Shown here: piece by piece, positions 8,454 to 18,069 of the stretch
How the letters are laid out: every line of letters begins with the position of its first letter
How positions within the stretch are numbered: the stretch's first letter is position 1
Assembly (NCBI RefSeq): GCF_000768065.1
Contig: NZ_JRKM01000001.1
Span: 1,488,001 to 1,552,000, forward strand
DNA: 64,000 nucleotides
Source of the DNA: Aquabacterium sp. NJ1
Lineage (GTDB): Bacteria > Pseudomonadota > Gammaproteobacteria > Burkholderiales > Burkholderiaceae_C
Direction: 5' to 3'
The notes under the pieces: generated by a model
Databases searched by the model: none
Told to the model about the DNA's origin: nothing
Seen by the model: the letters and a program-made list of their open reading frames with translations, nothing else
Position numbers and translations under genes: made by a program

Positions 8454-10946
8454 ATGCAAAGTATCGGCTTGGAACAGAACAAACCCCTGGACGCCCTCAT
8501 CATCGGTACGGGCTTCGCCGGGGTCGGTATGGCCATCGCCCTCAAGAAGGCGGGGCTCGGGGCGTTCCTCATTCTGGAAAAGCAGCAGGAGGTGGGCGGC
8601 GTGTGGCGCGACAACGCCTACCCCGGCGCCGCGTGCGATGTGCCGTCCCATCTCTACTCCTTTTCGTTCGAGCCCAATCCCAACTGGTCTCGCGTCTTCG
8701 CCCCGCAAGCGGAAATCCACCAGTATCTGAAGCACTGTGCCGACAAGTATGGCTTGCGCCCCTTCATCCAGTTCGGCCAGGAAGTGGCGCAAGCGAGCTA
8801 TGACGAAGCGCTCGCGCTCTGGACCGTGACCACCCGGGCCGGCCTGGTCTTCTTCACTCGTGTGCTGGTCACGGCCACCGGCCAGCTCAGTCGGCCGGTC
8901 TACCCCAAACTGCCGGGCATAGAGACATTCCGGGGGCAGGCCTTTCATTCGGCGCATTGGGATCATGAGCAAGCCCTGGATGGCAAGCGCGTGGCCGTGG
9001 TGGGAACGGGTGCATCGGCCATCCAGTTCGTGCCCGCGATTGCAGGCAAGGTCAAGGAGATGACCGTCTTTCAGCGGTCGGCGCCGTACATCCTGCCTCG
9101 TCCAGATGGCCCCTATGCGGGTTGGCGCAGAGCACTGTTCGCGGCACAGCCCTGGACGATGAAGCTCCACAGGGCCCGGATCTACACGCAGTATGAAGGC
9201 CGCGCTGTCGGCTTCACCAGAGTCAGGTCGTTGATGGACCTGGTGGTGGGGCTGCCTTTCAAGGCCTTGCTGCGCCGGCAGGTTGCGGACCCTCAACTCC
9301 GGGCTCGCCTGACGCCGGACTACCCCATTGGCTGCAAGCGCATCCTGCTGTCCAATGACTACCTCGCGACCTTGGCCAAGCCTCACGTCAAGGTGGTGAG
9401 CGATGGCATCCGGCGCATCACGCCTGAGGGCATCGAGACCAGCGATGGCCGCCAGCATGCCGTGGACGCGATCATCTACGGCACCGGCTTCGCGGCAACA
9501 GAGTTCCTTGCGCCGATGAAGATCACCGGACGCGGCGGGCGTGACCTCAACGATGCCTGGCAGCAAGGGGCCCAGGCCTACCTGGGCATCACCGTGCCGG
9601 CGTTCCCCAACTTCTTCATGCTGTACGGCCCGAATACGAACCTGGGCCACAGTTCCATCATCTACATGCTCGAAAGCCAGATCGCGCACGTGGTGAAGTG
9701 CCTGAAAGCCGCCAGGAAGCTCAAGGCTGAGGCCATCGAGGTGGACCCTTCGCGCTACACCGAATTCGGCCGCATGGTGCAAAGGCGACTCGCCTCCACC
9801 GTGTGGCAAGGCTGCAAGAGCTGGTATGTCGATGCCAACGGGCACAACAGCACGAACTGGCCGGGCTTCACCTTTGGCTACCGCTGGCTGACCAGATATG
9901 CTTCGCTGAACGCCTACCTCTTCTCCACGCCTGTTCAGGCTTCGGCGAACGTGACGAAGATCGCAGAGCCGATCGGCGCGATGGAGACGCTGAACGCTGC
10001 GGCCTTGAGGGTGATGCTCAAGAGCACCTTCAAGCTCGCCATCCGCCCCCCGGTTGATGTCGCCATCCAGCGAATCGTCGTCGAGACTTTGTCTCGCCTC
10101 ATGCCCAGTGAGGGCCGCACACACGTTCGACTGAAAGACATGGACGGCGTGAAGGTGGAAGTGGTTTCCCCCATGAGCCACCCGAGGTCAGGCAAGGTGA
10201 TGCTTTATCTGCATGGCGGTGGCTTCTGTGTGGGCAGTCCGCGCACCCACCGCACCCTCACCACCAGGCTGGCTGCGGCAACCGGCATGACCGTTTGCGT
10301 GCCGGATTACCGCCTCGCGCCTGAGCACCCGCATCCTGCGGCTTTGGATGACGCCTTGGCCTGCTACCGAGCCTTGCTGAAGCAAGGGCTGTCGGCCCAG
10401 GACATCGTCCTCTGCGGCGATTCGGCAGGGGGCGCGCTTGTGCTCATGTTGGCCTTGAAACTGAGAGACGAGGGCGGCGCTTTGCCCGCGGGATTGATGC
10501 TCCTGTCCCCCTTCCTCGACGGCACGCTGAGTGGGCCCACCATGACGACCGCCATGCGAGTCGATCCCATGCTGAATATTTCATGGCTGAGACAGGCACT
10601 GCGATGGCATGCCGCTGCTTCGGACTCGTCGGATGCGAACATCCTTGGCCTCGATCTGTCAGGGCTGCCGCCGATGCTGATCCAGGTCGGGGACCAGGAA
10701 GTGCTGGGCTCTGATTCAGCCAGGCTGAATGAACAGGCGCTCCGCTGCGGTGTCGCCAGCCGGCTTGAGGTGTACAGCGGTCGTTGGCATGTGTTCCAAC
10801 TGCAGGCCGCATTCCTGGCTTCGGCCCGACACGCGATCAACCAGCTAGCCTTGTTTGCCCAAGCGAGCGTGAGCACGCCAACGGCCATGGCCTTGGAGCC
10901 AAGCACGCCCGTCAACGAGCCCTCGCTCTCGATTCAGGAAAACTGA
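8454..10946 (+). CDS. Fused Baeyer-Villiger monooxygenase / HSL-type esterase
   Basis: A protein of about 830 residues made of two enzymes. Residues 1-500 are a type I flavin monooxygenase: first Rossmann motif GTGFAG (residues 18-23), the BVMO fingerprint FRGQAFHSAHWD (159-170), and a second dinucleotide motif GTGASA. Residues 560-810 are a hormone-sensitive-lipase-type alpha/beta hydrolase: oxyanion motif HGGG starting at His587, nucleophile elbow GDSAGG with Ser657, Asp in VGDQEVL, and His779. The first half would insert oxygen into a ketone to give an ester or lactone using NADPH, and the second half could hydrolyse that product. The ATG at 8454 is preferred. An in-frame TTG at 8415 would add 13 residues. 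The next gene starts 2 bases after the stop. Confidence 0.9.
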   Translation: MQSIGLEQNKPLDALIIGTGFAGVGMAIALKKAGLGAFLILEKQQEVGGVWRDNAYPGAACDVPSHLYSFSFEPNPNWSRVFAPQAEIHQYLKHCADKYGLRPFIQFGQEVAQASYDEALALWTVTTRAGLVFFTRVLVTATGQLSRPVYPKLPGIETFRGQAFHSAHWDHEQALDGKRVAVVGTGASAIQFVPAIAGKVKEMTVFQRSAPYILPRPDGPYAGWRRALFAAQPWTMKLHRARIYTQYEGRAVGFTRVRSLMDLVVGLPFKALLRRQVADPQLRARLTPDYPIGCKRILLSNDYLATLAKPHVKVVSDGIRRITPEGIETSDGRQHAVDAIIYGTGFAATEFLAPMKITGRGGRDLNDAWQQGAQAYLGITVPAFPNFFMLYGPNTNLGHSSIIYMLESQIAHVVKCLKAARKLKAEAIEVDPSRYTEFGRMVQRRLASTVWQGCKSWYVDANGHNSTNWPGFTFGYRWLTRYASLNAYLFSTPVQASANVTKIAEPIGAMETLNAAALRVMLKSTFKLAIRPPVDVAIQRIVVETLSRLMPSEGRTHVRLKDMDGVKVEVVSPMSHPRSGKVMLYLHGGGFCVGSPRTHRTLTTRLAAATGMTVCVPDYRLAPEHPHPAALDDALACYRALLKQGLSAQDIVLCGDSAGGALVLMLALKLRDEGGALPAGLMLLSPFLDGTLSGPTMTTAMRVDPMLNISWLRQALRWHAAASDSSDANILGLDLSGLPPMLIQVGDQEVLGSDSARLNEQALRCGVASRLEVYSGRWHVFQLQAAFLASARHAINQLALFAQASVSTPTAMALEPSTPVNEPSLSIQEN

Positions 10947-10948
10947 AG

Positions 10949-11914
10949 ATGAACCGCCGCTATCCCGACACTTCGCATGTGCGCCTGCGTGAAATCAAAT
11001 CGACTTTCACAGCTGAAGGCGCGCTGTGCGCCGCCACCCTCTACGTGCCTGCAGACGCCAGCCCTGACCAAGCGTTGCCTGCCATCTTGATGGTCGGAGG
11101 TTGGGGCAGCGTCCAGCGCGCCCTGACCTCCTCTTTCACCCACAGCTTCGTCGAGGCCGGGTTCGCCGTGATGGAGTTCGACTACCCAGGCTGGGGCGAG
11201 AGCGGCGGGTTTCCGAGACAAGGCATCAACCCCTGGCGCCGCACGCGCGTGGCCGACACCGCGCTGGCCCACCTCAAGGCCCAGCCCATGGTGGCCGCAC
11301 ATCGGATCACATTATGGGGAACCTCCTTTGGTGGCGGCCACGTGGTGGATCTGGCTTCCCAGCATCCCGAAATAAAGAGCGCGATCATCCAGGTCCCCAT
11401 GCTCGATGGCCTGGCCACGACCCTCGCGACGCCACCGCTGCGCTTGTTGAAGATGGCGACCCTCGGCCTGCTGGACTTGCTCAAGCCGGGCAGGCCCATC
11501 TACATCCCCACTTTGGCGAAACCAGGCGAGTTCGGAACCATGGACCGCGACGAAGCCTGGCAAGCCATGGAAATCGCCTTGGATGCCTGGAAGGACCGTG
11601 CCTACGACAATCGCGTTGCCGCGAGATCGGTCCACACCATGCCGTTCTATCGGCCCTGGCTGCGGCTGAAGGATGTCAAGATTCCCATGCTGATGATCGG
11701 TGCGACGGGCGACACGGTTGCGCCCTTCGTCTCTGACAAGGTGCGTCGAGTCGGGAACCCCAATGTGCAGGTGATTGAGGTCGATGCGAACCACTTCGAT
11801 CCTTACTTCGACCCTCTGTTTCCGCAGATGCTGGCGCATCAGCTGGCGTTCTTGAAACAGGTTGAAGTCAGTGAGGAAAAGCCTCTGGCTGCACGAATCC
11901 AGCGCACCGGCTGA
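10949..11914 (+). CDS. Alpha/beta hydrolase
   Basis: A 321-residue alpha/beta-hydrolase of the dienelactone hydrolase/acyl-peptidase-like type. The strand-turn MVGGWGS, the nucleophile elbow GTSFGG with Ser126, a late Asp in IGATGDTVAP and His in DANHFDPYF complete a plausible catalytic triad. It starts 2 bases after the fusion gene stop (TGAAGATG), so the two are translationally coupled. It may act on the product released by the fusion enzyme, such as a lactone or hydroxy-ester (inference). The substrate cannot be deduced from sequence. Confidence 0.82.
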   Translation: MNRRYPDTSHVRLREIKSTFTAEGALCAATLYVPADASPDQALPAILMVGGWGSVQRALTSSFTHSFVEAGFAVMEFDYPGWGESGGFPRQGINPWRRTRVADTALAHLKAQPMVAAHRITLWGTSFGGGHVVDLASQHPEIKSAIIQVPMLDGLATTLATPPLRLLKMATLGLLDLLKPGRPIYIPTLAKPGEFGTMDRDEAWQAMEIALDAWKDRAYDNRVAARSVHTMPFYRPWLRLKDVKIPMLMIGATGDTVAPFVSDKVRRVGNPNVQVIEVDANHFDPYFDPLFPQMLAHQLAFLKQVEVSEEKPLAARIQRTG

Positions 11915-12298
11915 ATTGAGCATGGGGCATGCGCTTTGAGCGCATCGGCTCATCGCGATGATCGGACCGATTTGAGGCCGGAAGCTGACTCTCTCCACCA
12001 GTGGGCTGACCGGCAGCACCCGCTGCACAGCGACCATGTGCTGATCATCCCTGTGGATCATCGCGTCGAGGTTCATCCGATTGCTGGCCCAACTCGATGA
12101 AGCTGGTGAGCGTCGTGTTCTAGTTCCTGGTGGAGGTAGCAAGGTTATGCGCCCCAAGCCCAAACGAAACTGCAGGGGTGCAAATCAAGCCCGATTGGCC
12201 GCCTTGGATGGGCATTTTCTGTTGGTTCATGGAGTGGACGTAGAGCACCAACATTGCCAAATAAACTTGGCGGCTCTGTATAGCCCGACCAGTGGAAA
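11915..12298. other. Non-coding stretch, no recognised gene
   Basis: About 380 bases between the hydrolase and a small membrane protein gene. Short minus-strand open frames exist; one (near 11930-12110) has an AraC-cupin-like fragment VLPVSPLVERV but no continuous domain. It may be a decayed regulator. This also marks the drop from the high-GC catabolic block to the lower-GC island. Confidence 0.4.
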
Positions 12299-12511
12299 CT
12301 AGAGGTAGCCCACCATCACGGCGCAACCGACTCCGAGCCACAAAAGACAAACGGCGACATAGGCTGGGGCGACTGGCCACTTGGCCATGGTCAGCAATGC
12401 CGGCACATCGAATACCGCCCCAGGCACTGCGACGACCAGGCCCAAGGCTGTGGAGATAAAGAAAGCAGCCACCAGATTGCCGATAACGCAATGCAGCCTT
12501 TCTGAGCTCAT
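12299..12511 (-). CDS. Small two-helix membrane protein, unknown
   Basis: A 70-residue hypothetical protein starting at the ATG at 12511. Two hydrophobic segments are visible, NLVAAFFISTALGLVVAVPG and PAYVAVCLLWLGVGCAVMVG, with little else. No family is recognised. It may be a real small membrane protein or a remnant. Confidence 0.4.
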   Translation of the reverse strand: MSSERLHCVIGNLVAAFFISTALGLVVAVPGAVFDVPALLTMAKWPVAPAYVAVCLLWLGVGCAVMVGYL

Positions 12512-12596
12512 GGTGTTGATTCTGAGCACCAGATCGACGTTTAACAATCCCCACCAAGAGGGCTTGCCTTGCGCTTGCGTGGATCTGGCCAGGTCA

Positions 12597-13344
12597 TCAC
12601 AAGAGCTTGTCGCTACCCTTGCGCTGGGCAAGGACGGTGTTGGTTCGCAATGCGTCAGCTTGGTCGAAAACCTCTGGGGGTTGGAGCTTGAGCAACGACC
12701 TGGCGTCTCCTTCTGAGCCGGTAAGCCATTGATCCCAGTCGTCAGGATCGACATGCACCAGAGATCGTTTGTCCTGCGCATCTTGCGGCAAGGCTGGATC
12801 AGGTTTGTGTAGGCGAGCAAGTAGTGGATGTCCGTCGCAATTGCGGGTAATCATTGTGTAGCTGGGTACCACCTGACCTGTGTCTGGATCGGTCCATTCG
12901 TCCCACAAGCCTGCAATCATCCATGGCTCACCGTCGGCGCGCTTGAGCTGCCACCAGATGTTCTTCCCTGTCTCCCAGTTCGGCTCTTGGTACCACCGGC
13001 ACGGGATAAGGCAGCGCCTTTGAGAACGTCGGCTTCTTTTTTATGCCCTCGATGCGGGCATTGTTCGTTGAGCGAGGCCGAGGCGCTAGTGGCTTCTTGC
13101 CTGGCACAGCCTTGGGCTGGATGTAGTCGACGCGACCAAGTTGGCCAGGGCGAATCAGGCCCCACTGGCCAACCACTCCGTGTAGCACCTTGCCCTCTAG
13201 CTTTAGAAACAGGCCCGTGCCAAAAGGGCCCACAGGCTTGACTGCATAGGACGGGCCTAGCCCAGGTAACCATAGCTCACGCAAGTGCTTGCGCACAAAC
13301 CGCTCCAGGTCTTCCTTAGGGACTTCGTCATGCAGGTTGCACAT
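12597..13344 (-). pseudogene. SRAP (YedK/HMCES) DNA-crosslink peptidase, frameshifted
   Basis: SRAP proteins shield abasic sites in single-stranded DNA by a crosslink through the N-terminal Cys2. Here MCNLH at the ATG at 13344 supplies Cys2. RSTNNARIEG follows in the same frame up to TFSKAL near 13020. The rest of the protein (CLIPCRWYQEP, then AGLWDEWTD and the His-Pro region) continues in a different minus-strand frame to the stop at 12597. The break lies at about 13011-13020, where a few residues usual between FSKA and RCLIP seem lost. So this is an inactivated gene or a sequencing error. The Cys2, Asn and His ligand motifs are otherwise intact. Confidence 0.82.
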
Positions 13345-13485
13345 TGGTTTACCCCAGTCGCTTAGCCATCTCTTTGATGACGTTGAAAATGATGGTGGGC
13401 CCCAAACTTTCGCAAGTTTTGAATGTGCAAACAAACGCGACCACCTCTTGAGGATGACGTCAGAATTCAATATGGAGACAGCACG

Positions 13486-16400
13486 ATGGGAACTAATCCT
13501 GAGACCAGCGCATCCAGTCGACCAGCCCTGCTCTTCCGGGTTCGGACAAGTGGTGCGCACGAGCGTTCAACCGCCTATTTAGACTTGGCACTTTTCCACT
13601 TCGACAACGCTCGTTTTGAGCGCTCTAGAGCGTGGCTAGGCCGCGCTATGCGCAGCCTAGCCACCGCTCACGCGCAATATGCAGCTGCGTGCCTCAATGG
13701 GTTGCTTGCATACGCCCAGCAACACGGTGCAATGGGAGTTTGTATTCTCAGAAGTGAACTTAACGCTGGGTTGGATAAAACCGGCTGGACAGACTCGATG
13801 CGCTTGGCGCCTCCCTCGTCAGATTGGCCGCCCGCCGAGCGCGCATGGACCATGCGGTACTTTGCCAGGCTTGTCAGATATCGTTGCCAGGATAGGCACG
13901 CGTATGTCTCTGCCATTTGGTCAGTTCAGGCGTCCGCCGAAGCTGAACAATTTACTCACCAAATGCTACTTGACCAACTCTCGACGCTCCAGCTCTTTTC
14001 CAAAGACAGCGAGCTTGAAGATGTCTTGCCGGTGGTACTTGAGGTAGGAAAGTTGGCTGCAGCGGCAAGGCAACCGCACATCATGGAAGAGATGCTTGAG
14101 CTTGCGCAGAAGATTGCTCCGTCAGACATCGTTGTAGCTGCAAAGTCGTTCCTGATACGAGCAGATGCAAGTTCTTCCCGGTGGTCTCGCCTAAGCCTTT
14201 GGAATTTGCTCTTGCGAACCTCCGAGCGGGAATCCAATGAGCTTGCACCAACTCTGGAAGCCCAAGAGTTCGGTCTTCCGTCTGGCACATGCATTGACGA
14301 AGTTACTGCCGCTATTACAAAGGTAGGCGAATTAGCTGGCGAGTGGCACGGAGAGATTTTGGTCGAGTTGTTACTCAGGAGTTCTTACGTATTCATGCTC
14401 ACGGGAGCTGCTGACGAGGCTTTCGGAGCTTGCGACTCAGCGGTCGCAGTTTGCCGTAGAGATGGAATGCTTCACCTGTTGCCCCAAGCTCTGACGATGT
14501 CCGCCCTTGCCAAGGTCTCGACCCTCGACCTTGTTACTGCCGAGGCCTATGTTTCTCAAGTCGTCACGTCAATCCATCGCATTGGCAGCCACAGCGTCGC
14601 CTTGGCATGCTGCCTCATCCTAGTGCGGTGGGGTCGATACTCACTCATTCGCCGTTCTAGCTACCCAGAGGCAAGCGCCTCATTTGCGCTTGCCCACAAG
14701 GTGGCTACCCAGTTTGGCCTGAAAATTTTGGCCGCCCAGGCCCTTATGGACATGGCATCGGTGGATGACTCTATTGGATACCGCCATCTCAGTGCCTCTC
14801 GCGTACGCTTGGCAACTAGTACCTTCTTGAGGGCGCACTGGCAATCTGAGCAGCCAGACGACGCCGTTTTTAACCGAGTGACTTTTGCTCTGAACGAAAG
14901 TGCGCTGGCTTACACCCTTGAATTGAACCCAGACGGTGTTGACCTCGTATGCGCGGACATGCGGCGCTTGCTCAAGAGACCCGCGCCGAAGCTGCCAAGG
15001 TCGAGCGAACACGCAGAGGCCAGAAGGGCCCGAGCGGCCTGGCTGCGTCATGCCAGGTACCGGTTGCAAATATTCGGGATGATGGGCCTTCTAGCTAAGG
15101 CACTGCTGAAGGCTCGCGAGGGTGACAGGAATGGTGTTCATGCAATCTATAAGTTAGCTGCGCCTCGCGTCGCTCGGCTGCCGGAAGATGACCGCCACTT
15201 CTTCATGGCCCAGTTTGCTCGTGAGCGCAACGATATTGACACTGCATTCGAAGCCACTCAGGCGTGGGCGAAGCTCAATCTTTCCAGGGGGATACTGGCT
15301 GAAATCCGCAGCTTCTTGGAGTCCTCAGGAGGGGAACTCCCTCAAGCAGAACTGCGCGTCCAAGCCGCTCAGGTTCTCTTTCAGAACATGCAAGGGCTCA
15401 ATACTGTTCGAAAATTTCAGGCCGCCGAAGACGTTCTGAAAAAAATCGAAGGTCTGATGGGAAAGGAGTGGTTTGATACCTTGCCGAAACTTCGACTGCA
15501 AGGGCGCCTAGAGACAGCCAAGTTGAAGCTAGGGTTGCGTCGCCCAAAGGAAGCGCTTGAAGTTGCGCAAGCATTCATTCAGCTCTATGAAGAAATCGAA
15601 GCGCAGGTCTCCGACGATGCTCGAATGCTGGCGGTCACAGGCGAACACGGGCTTTCCGACGCTTACGTGATAGCGGCAGCAGCTTTCATTGAGCTTGGAC
15701 GCGTTAACGAAGCCTGGCAAGTCGGAGAGTGTGGTCGCGGCCGCGCACTCAAGCATCTTCTCGCCCAGTCTGAAAGACCTGAGGCTTCAGAAACCGCAAG
15801 CAAAGAGGGGCGCCATGTCCCGGACGTGCAGGCAGCCATAGATGCTTCTCGCACATACCGTCTATCCCAGGAACCTGCAAGGCACTCTGATAATGCCGAC
15901 GGCATTTTTAGCGGCAGCCATGTCAACGTCGGTACTTCGTGGGCCGCCCAATCTGGTTTGCGAGAAGCCGCCGTTGCCCGACAGCAGCGATTTTTAGAGG
16001 AAGCAGAAATCGCGTCGACTGCGCGCCGGTGTCCACATAACACAACCATCCTCGCGTTCTCGCTCGTGGAAGACATCTTCTTGTCTTGGTCTGTGGATTC
16101 AACCGGTCTGAGATCGTCCCATCGTATGTCGCTTGAGAGCCGAGAGGTTGCTCAGCTCGTGGCAGGGTACCTCCGAGCATGCACAGAATTGCGGGGTACG
16201 GAAAGCTTCGGCACTCGGCTTAGCAAGCTCTTGTTAGAGCCTCATGCGGCCTCACTACCGGTTGGCCGGGATGTCGTCATTGCCCCGTACGGAGACCTCT
16301 TCCGACTACCGATTCACGCTTTGCCATTTGACGATGGCAAGCCATTTGGTATGTCTAGGGCGGTCAGCTACGTACCTGCCGCCTCTATTGTCGGGCGCCC

Positions 16401-17067
16401 GTATCGCCAAAGCAGAAAGCACTCTGCGCCTGTTGTGGTGGGGCGCCCGGACTCTCCAGGAGATGCAATCCATCGCGAGCTTGTAGAGGTTGGCTCAACT
16501 CTCGGCTGCGAACCAGTGATTTCGTCCGGACTGCAGAAGGCTGAGCTTTTAGAGCTCGTCAGCCTTGGGTCACCGATACACATTGCTGCTCATGGCCACT
16601 TTGACCCTGAACAGCCATGGCTCTCAACTTTGAACTTGGTAGGGGCAGACGACCTGGTAAGCGCCGGGGAGTTGGCTCAGTTGAAGCTGCATGCTGAGCT
16701 GGTGACGCTGGGCGCTTGCTCGACCGGCGCGGCGGACCGAATGCGCAATGATGTAACTGGATTCGCCCGGGCATTCCTTGCCGCCGGTGTAGGCACGTGT
16801 GTATTGAGCCTATGGGAAGTCGATAGCAGTGCCACTCACATGCTCATGGCAACTTTCTATCAGGGCATAGCGCAAGGCAAGTCCCCTGCGCTGGCTCTTC
16901 AAACGGCCCAAGCAGCCTTGGTCGACATGGGCGATGCTGGGGGCATTCGCGGCCGCGTCCGTGCACTGACTGATGGCACCCATGACGATGTCAATCCAAG
17001 CTTGGACTGGTCACACCCCTACTTCTGGGCGGGCTTTGTTGCGATCGGCCCGCGAGCCTCAAGCTAA
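13486..17067 (+). CDS. Large CHAT-domain (caspase-like) protease with helical-repeat N-terminus
   Basis: A 1193-residue protein. The last 330 residues form a CHAT domain, the caspase-HetF-associated TPR peptidase fold. The His-Cys dyad is visible: HIAAHG with His1036 and LGACSTG with Cys1078, followed by the usual GFARAFLAAG and VLSLWEVDS motifs. The first 800 residues look all-helical and alanine/leucine rich, like degenerate TPR repeats, and carry the sensing role in known members. The ATG at 13486 has GGAGA 10 bases upstream, so I prefer it to the ATG at 13423. Codon use is visibly less GC-rich than in the core genes, suggesting acquisition. CHAT proteases act in Craspase and in gasdermin defence. 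The substrate here is unknown, and no gasdermin-like or CRISPR gene is adjacent. Confidence 0.88.
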   Translation: MGTNPETSASSRPALLFRVRTSGAHERSTAYLDLALFHFDNARFERSRAWLGRAMRSLATAHAQYAAACLNGLLAYAQQHGAMGVCILRSELNAGLDKTGWTDSMRLAPPSSDWPPAERAWTMRYFARLVRYRCQDRHAYVSAIWSVQASAEAEQFTHQMLLDQLSTLQLFSKDSELEDVLPVVLEVGKLAAAARQPHIMEEMLELAQKIAPSDIVVAAKSFLIRADASSSRWSRLSLWNLLLRTSERESNELAPTLEAQEFGLPSGTCIDEVTAAITKVGELAGEWHGEILVELLLRSSYVFMLTGAADEAFGACDSAVAVCRRDGMLHLLPQALTMSALAKVSTLDLVTAEAYVSQVVTSIHRIGSHSVALACCLILVRWGRYSLIRRSSYPEASASFALAHKVATQFGLKILAAQALMDMASVDDSIGYRHLSASRVRLATSTFLRAHWQSEQPDDAVFNRVTFALNESALAYTLELNPDGVDLVCADMRRLLKRPAPKLPRSSEHAEARRARAAWLRHARYRLQIFGMMGLLAKALLKAREGDRNGVHAIYKLAAPRVARLPEDDRHFFMAQFARERNDIDTAFEATQAWAKLNLSRGILAEIRSFLESSGGELPQAELRVQAAQVLFQNMQGLNTVRKFQAAEDVLKKIEGLMGKEWFDTLPKLRLQGRLETAKLKLGLRRPKEALEVAQAFIQLYEEIEAQVSDDARMLAVTGEHGLSDAYVIAAAAFIELGRVNEAWQVGECGRGRALKHLLAQSERPEASETASKEGRHVPDVQAAIDASRTYRLSQEPARHSDNADGIFSGSHVNVGTSWAAQSGLREAAVARQQRFLEEAEIASTARRCPHNTTILAFSLVEDIFLSWSVDSTGLRSSHRMSLESREVAQLVAGYLRACTELRGTESFGTRLSKLLLEPHAASLPVGRDVVIAPYGDLFRLPIHALPFDDGKPFGMSRAVSYVPAASIVGRPYRQSRKHSAPVVVGRPDSPGDAIHRELVEVGSTLGCEPVISSGLQKAELLELVSLGSPIHIAAHGHFDPEQPWLSTLNLVGADDLVSAGELAQLKLHAELVTLGACSTGAADRMRNDVTGFARAFLAAGVGTCVLSLWEVDSSATHMLMATFYQGIAQGKSPALALQTAQAALVDMGDAGGIRGRVRALTDGTHDDVNPSLDWSHPYFWAGFVAIGPRASS

Positions 17068-17099
17068 AAGGCACACGCCTTTCGGTCGTGCGCCCCAAC

Positions 17100-18053
17100 T
17101 TATCTTGGCTGACGCTGAGCCGAAGCCACATCTAACGCCGGCTGCTTTGACAGCTCCACGAGCCAAGCATCGACCGCCTCCAACCATGAGCCACGCATAC
17201 GGCTGTGCAGAGTCTCGTCCTGACGTAGCGGCTCGCTATAGGCCAGAGCTGTGTCTGCCCAGTACTGCCATGCTGCCCGCTTAGAAGAGTCTTGCCCCAG
17301 ATGGTGTTGCGGATGATGCGGCAGGTCTCCTGCCCACCAGCACAGACGGATCAGTGTTTTGGAAAACACGCTCAAGATGAACAGGCTTGTCGAAATGAAG
17401 GTCCACTTTTCAGGAACGATGGGTGATGCATGCCTCCACTGGCAGAGCGCGACAACTCGCTCACGCCCCCCAGCTTGAGGATTGACGTTCCAATAGTGAC
17501 GGGTCACCAGTTCGCCATATGCTCCAATGTTGCCGCCGACGAGAAGCAGGAGCACCGCGCCAAGGAAGCCAGGCATCAGGGTGAGAGCACCTGCAATCGA
17601 TGCCAAGCCACCCCAGAACGCCCAAGCCCCAAGCATGCGTATCGGTGGACCTGAGAAGAAGTTCGCCTGAAGCCGCCTCCAAGATGTTCGAACATGCCAC
17701 CAGGGATTCAGCGGGATTAGGAGGGCCAGCATCCGCAAGGCGATGACACTCCGCCCAGGCCGAAACCCCTCCTCGTACAGCTCGGTCGCCTCTTCATCAT
17801 GAAACAGTTGAGCCAGTTTCCAGAATGCGTGGTGTTTTTGGTGGATCTCCCGATATCGCTTGAGTGGAATGGACAGGGAAACGATTCCTATCAGGTCACC
17901 CAGCAGATTGTCGAGCCACGGAATCCCATAGATTTTGCCGTGGGATGCGTGGTGAATCAAAACGCTGCTGCCCTTGGTTTTAATGTGGGCCATGAGCGCG
18001 AAGGCAGTCAAGAGAGTCGCGATTGCCGGCGGATTAACTTCGATGAGGGCCAT
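17100..18053 (-). CDS. Fatty-acid-desaturase-like membrane protein
   Basis: A 317-residue membrane protein starting at the ATG at 18053, preceded by ACAGGAGAC. Histidine clusters match the di-iron membrane desaturase/hydroxylase pattern: HHASH (34-38), HQKHH (71-75) and a late HHPQHH. Hydrophobic helices lie at about residues 8-24 and 170-205. Such enzymes desaturate or hydroxylate acyl chains or sterol-like lipids at the inner membrane. It is convergent with the CHAT gene, with 32 bases between stops, and lies 16 bases after a small membrane protein gene in the same direction. Neither its lipid substrate nor its electron donor is evident here. Confidence 0.72.
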   Translation of the reverse strand: MALIEVNPPAIATLLTAFALMAHIKTKGSSVLIHHASHGKIYGIPWLDNLLGDLIGIVSLSIPLKRYREIHQKHHAFWKLAQLFHDEEATELYEEGFRPGRSVIALRMLALLIPLNPWWHVRTSWRRLQANFFSGPPIRMLGAWAFWGGLASIAGALTLMPGFLGAVLLLLVGGNIGAYGELVTRHYWNVNPQAGGRERVVALCQWRHASPIVPEKWTFISTSLFILSVFSKTLIRLCWWAGDLPHHPQHHLGQDSSKRAAWQYWADTALAYSEPLRQDETLHSRMRGSWLEAVDAWLVELSKQPALDVASAQRQPR

Positions 18054-18069
18054 GTTCAGTCTCCTGTAG

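Noticed and set aside
8403-10181. 592-codon minus-strand frame opposite the BVMO
   Set aside because: Antisense shadow of a gene with clear motifs in the other frame.
11930-12163. AraC-like fragment on the minus strand
   Set aside because: Only one short AraC-like motif; no continuous domain or start, so listed only as a stretch without a gene.
13423-13485. Upstream ATG at 13423 for the CHAT protein
   Set aside because: No good ribosome binding site; the ATG at 13486 has GGAGA at proper spacing. Adds only 21 unremarkable residues.
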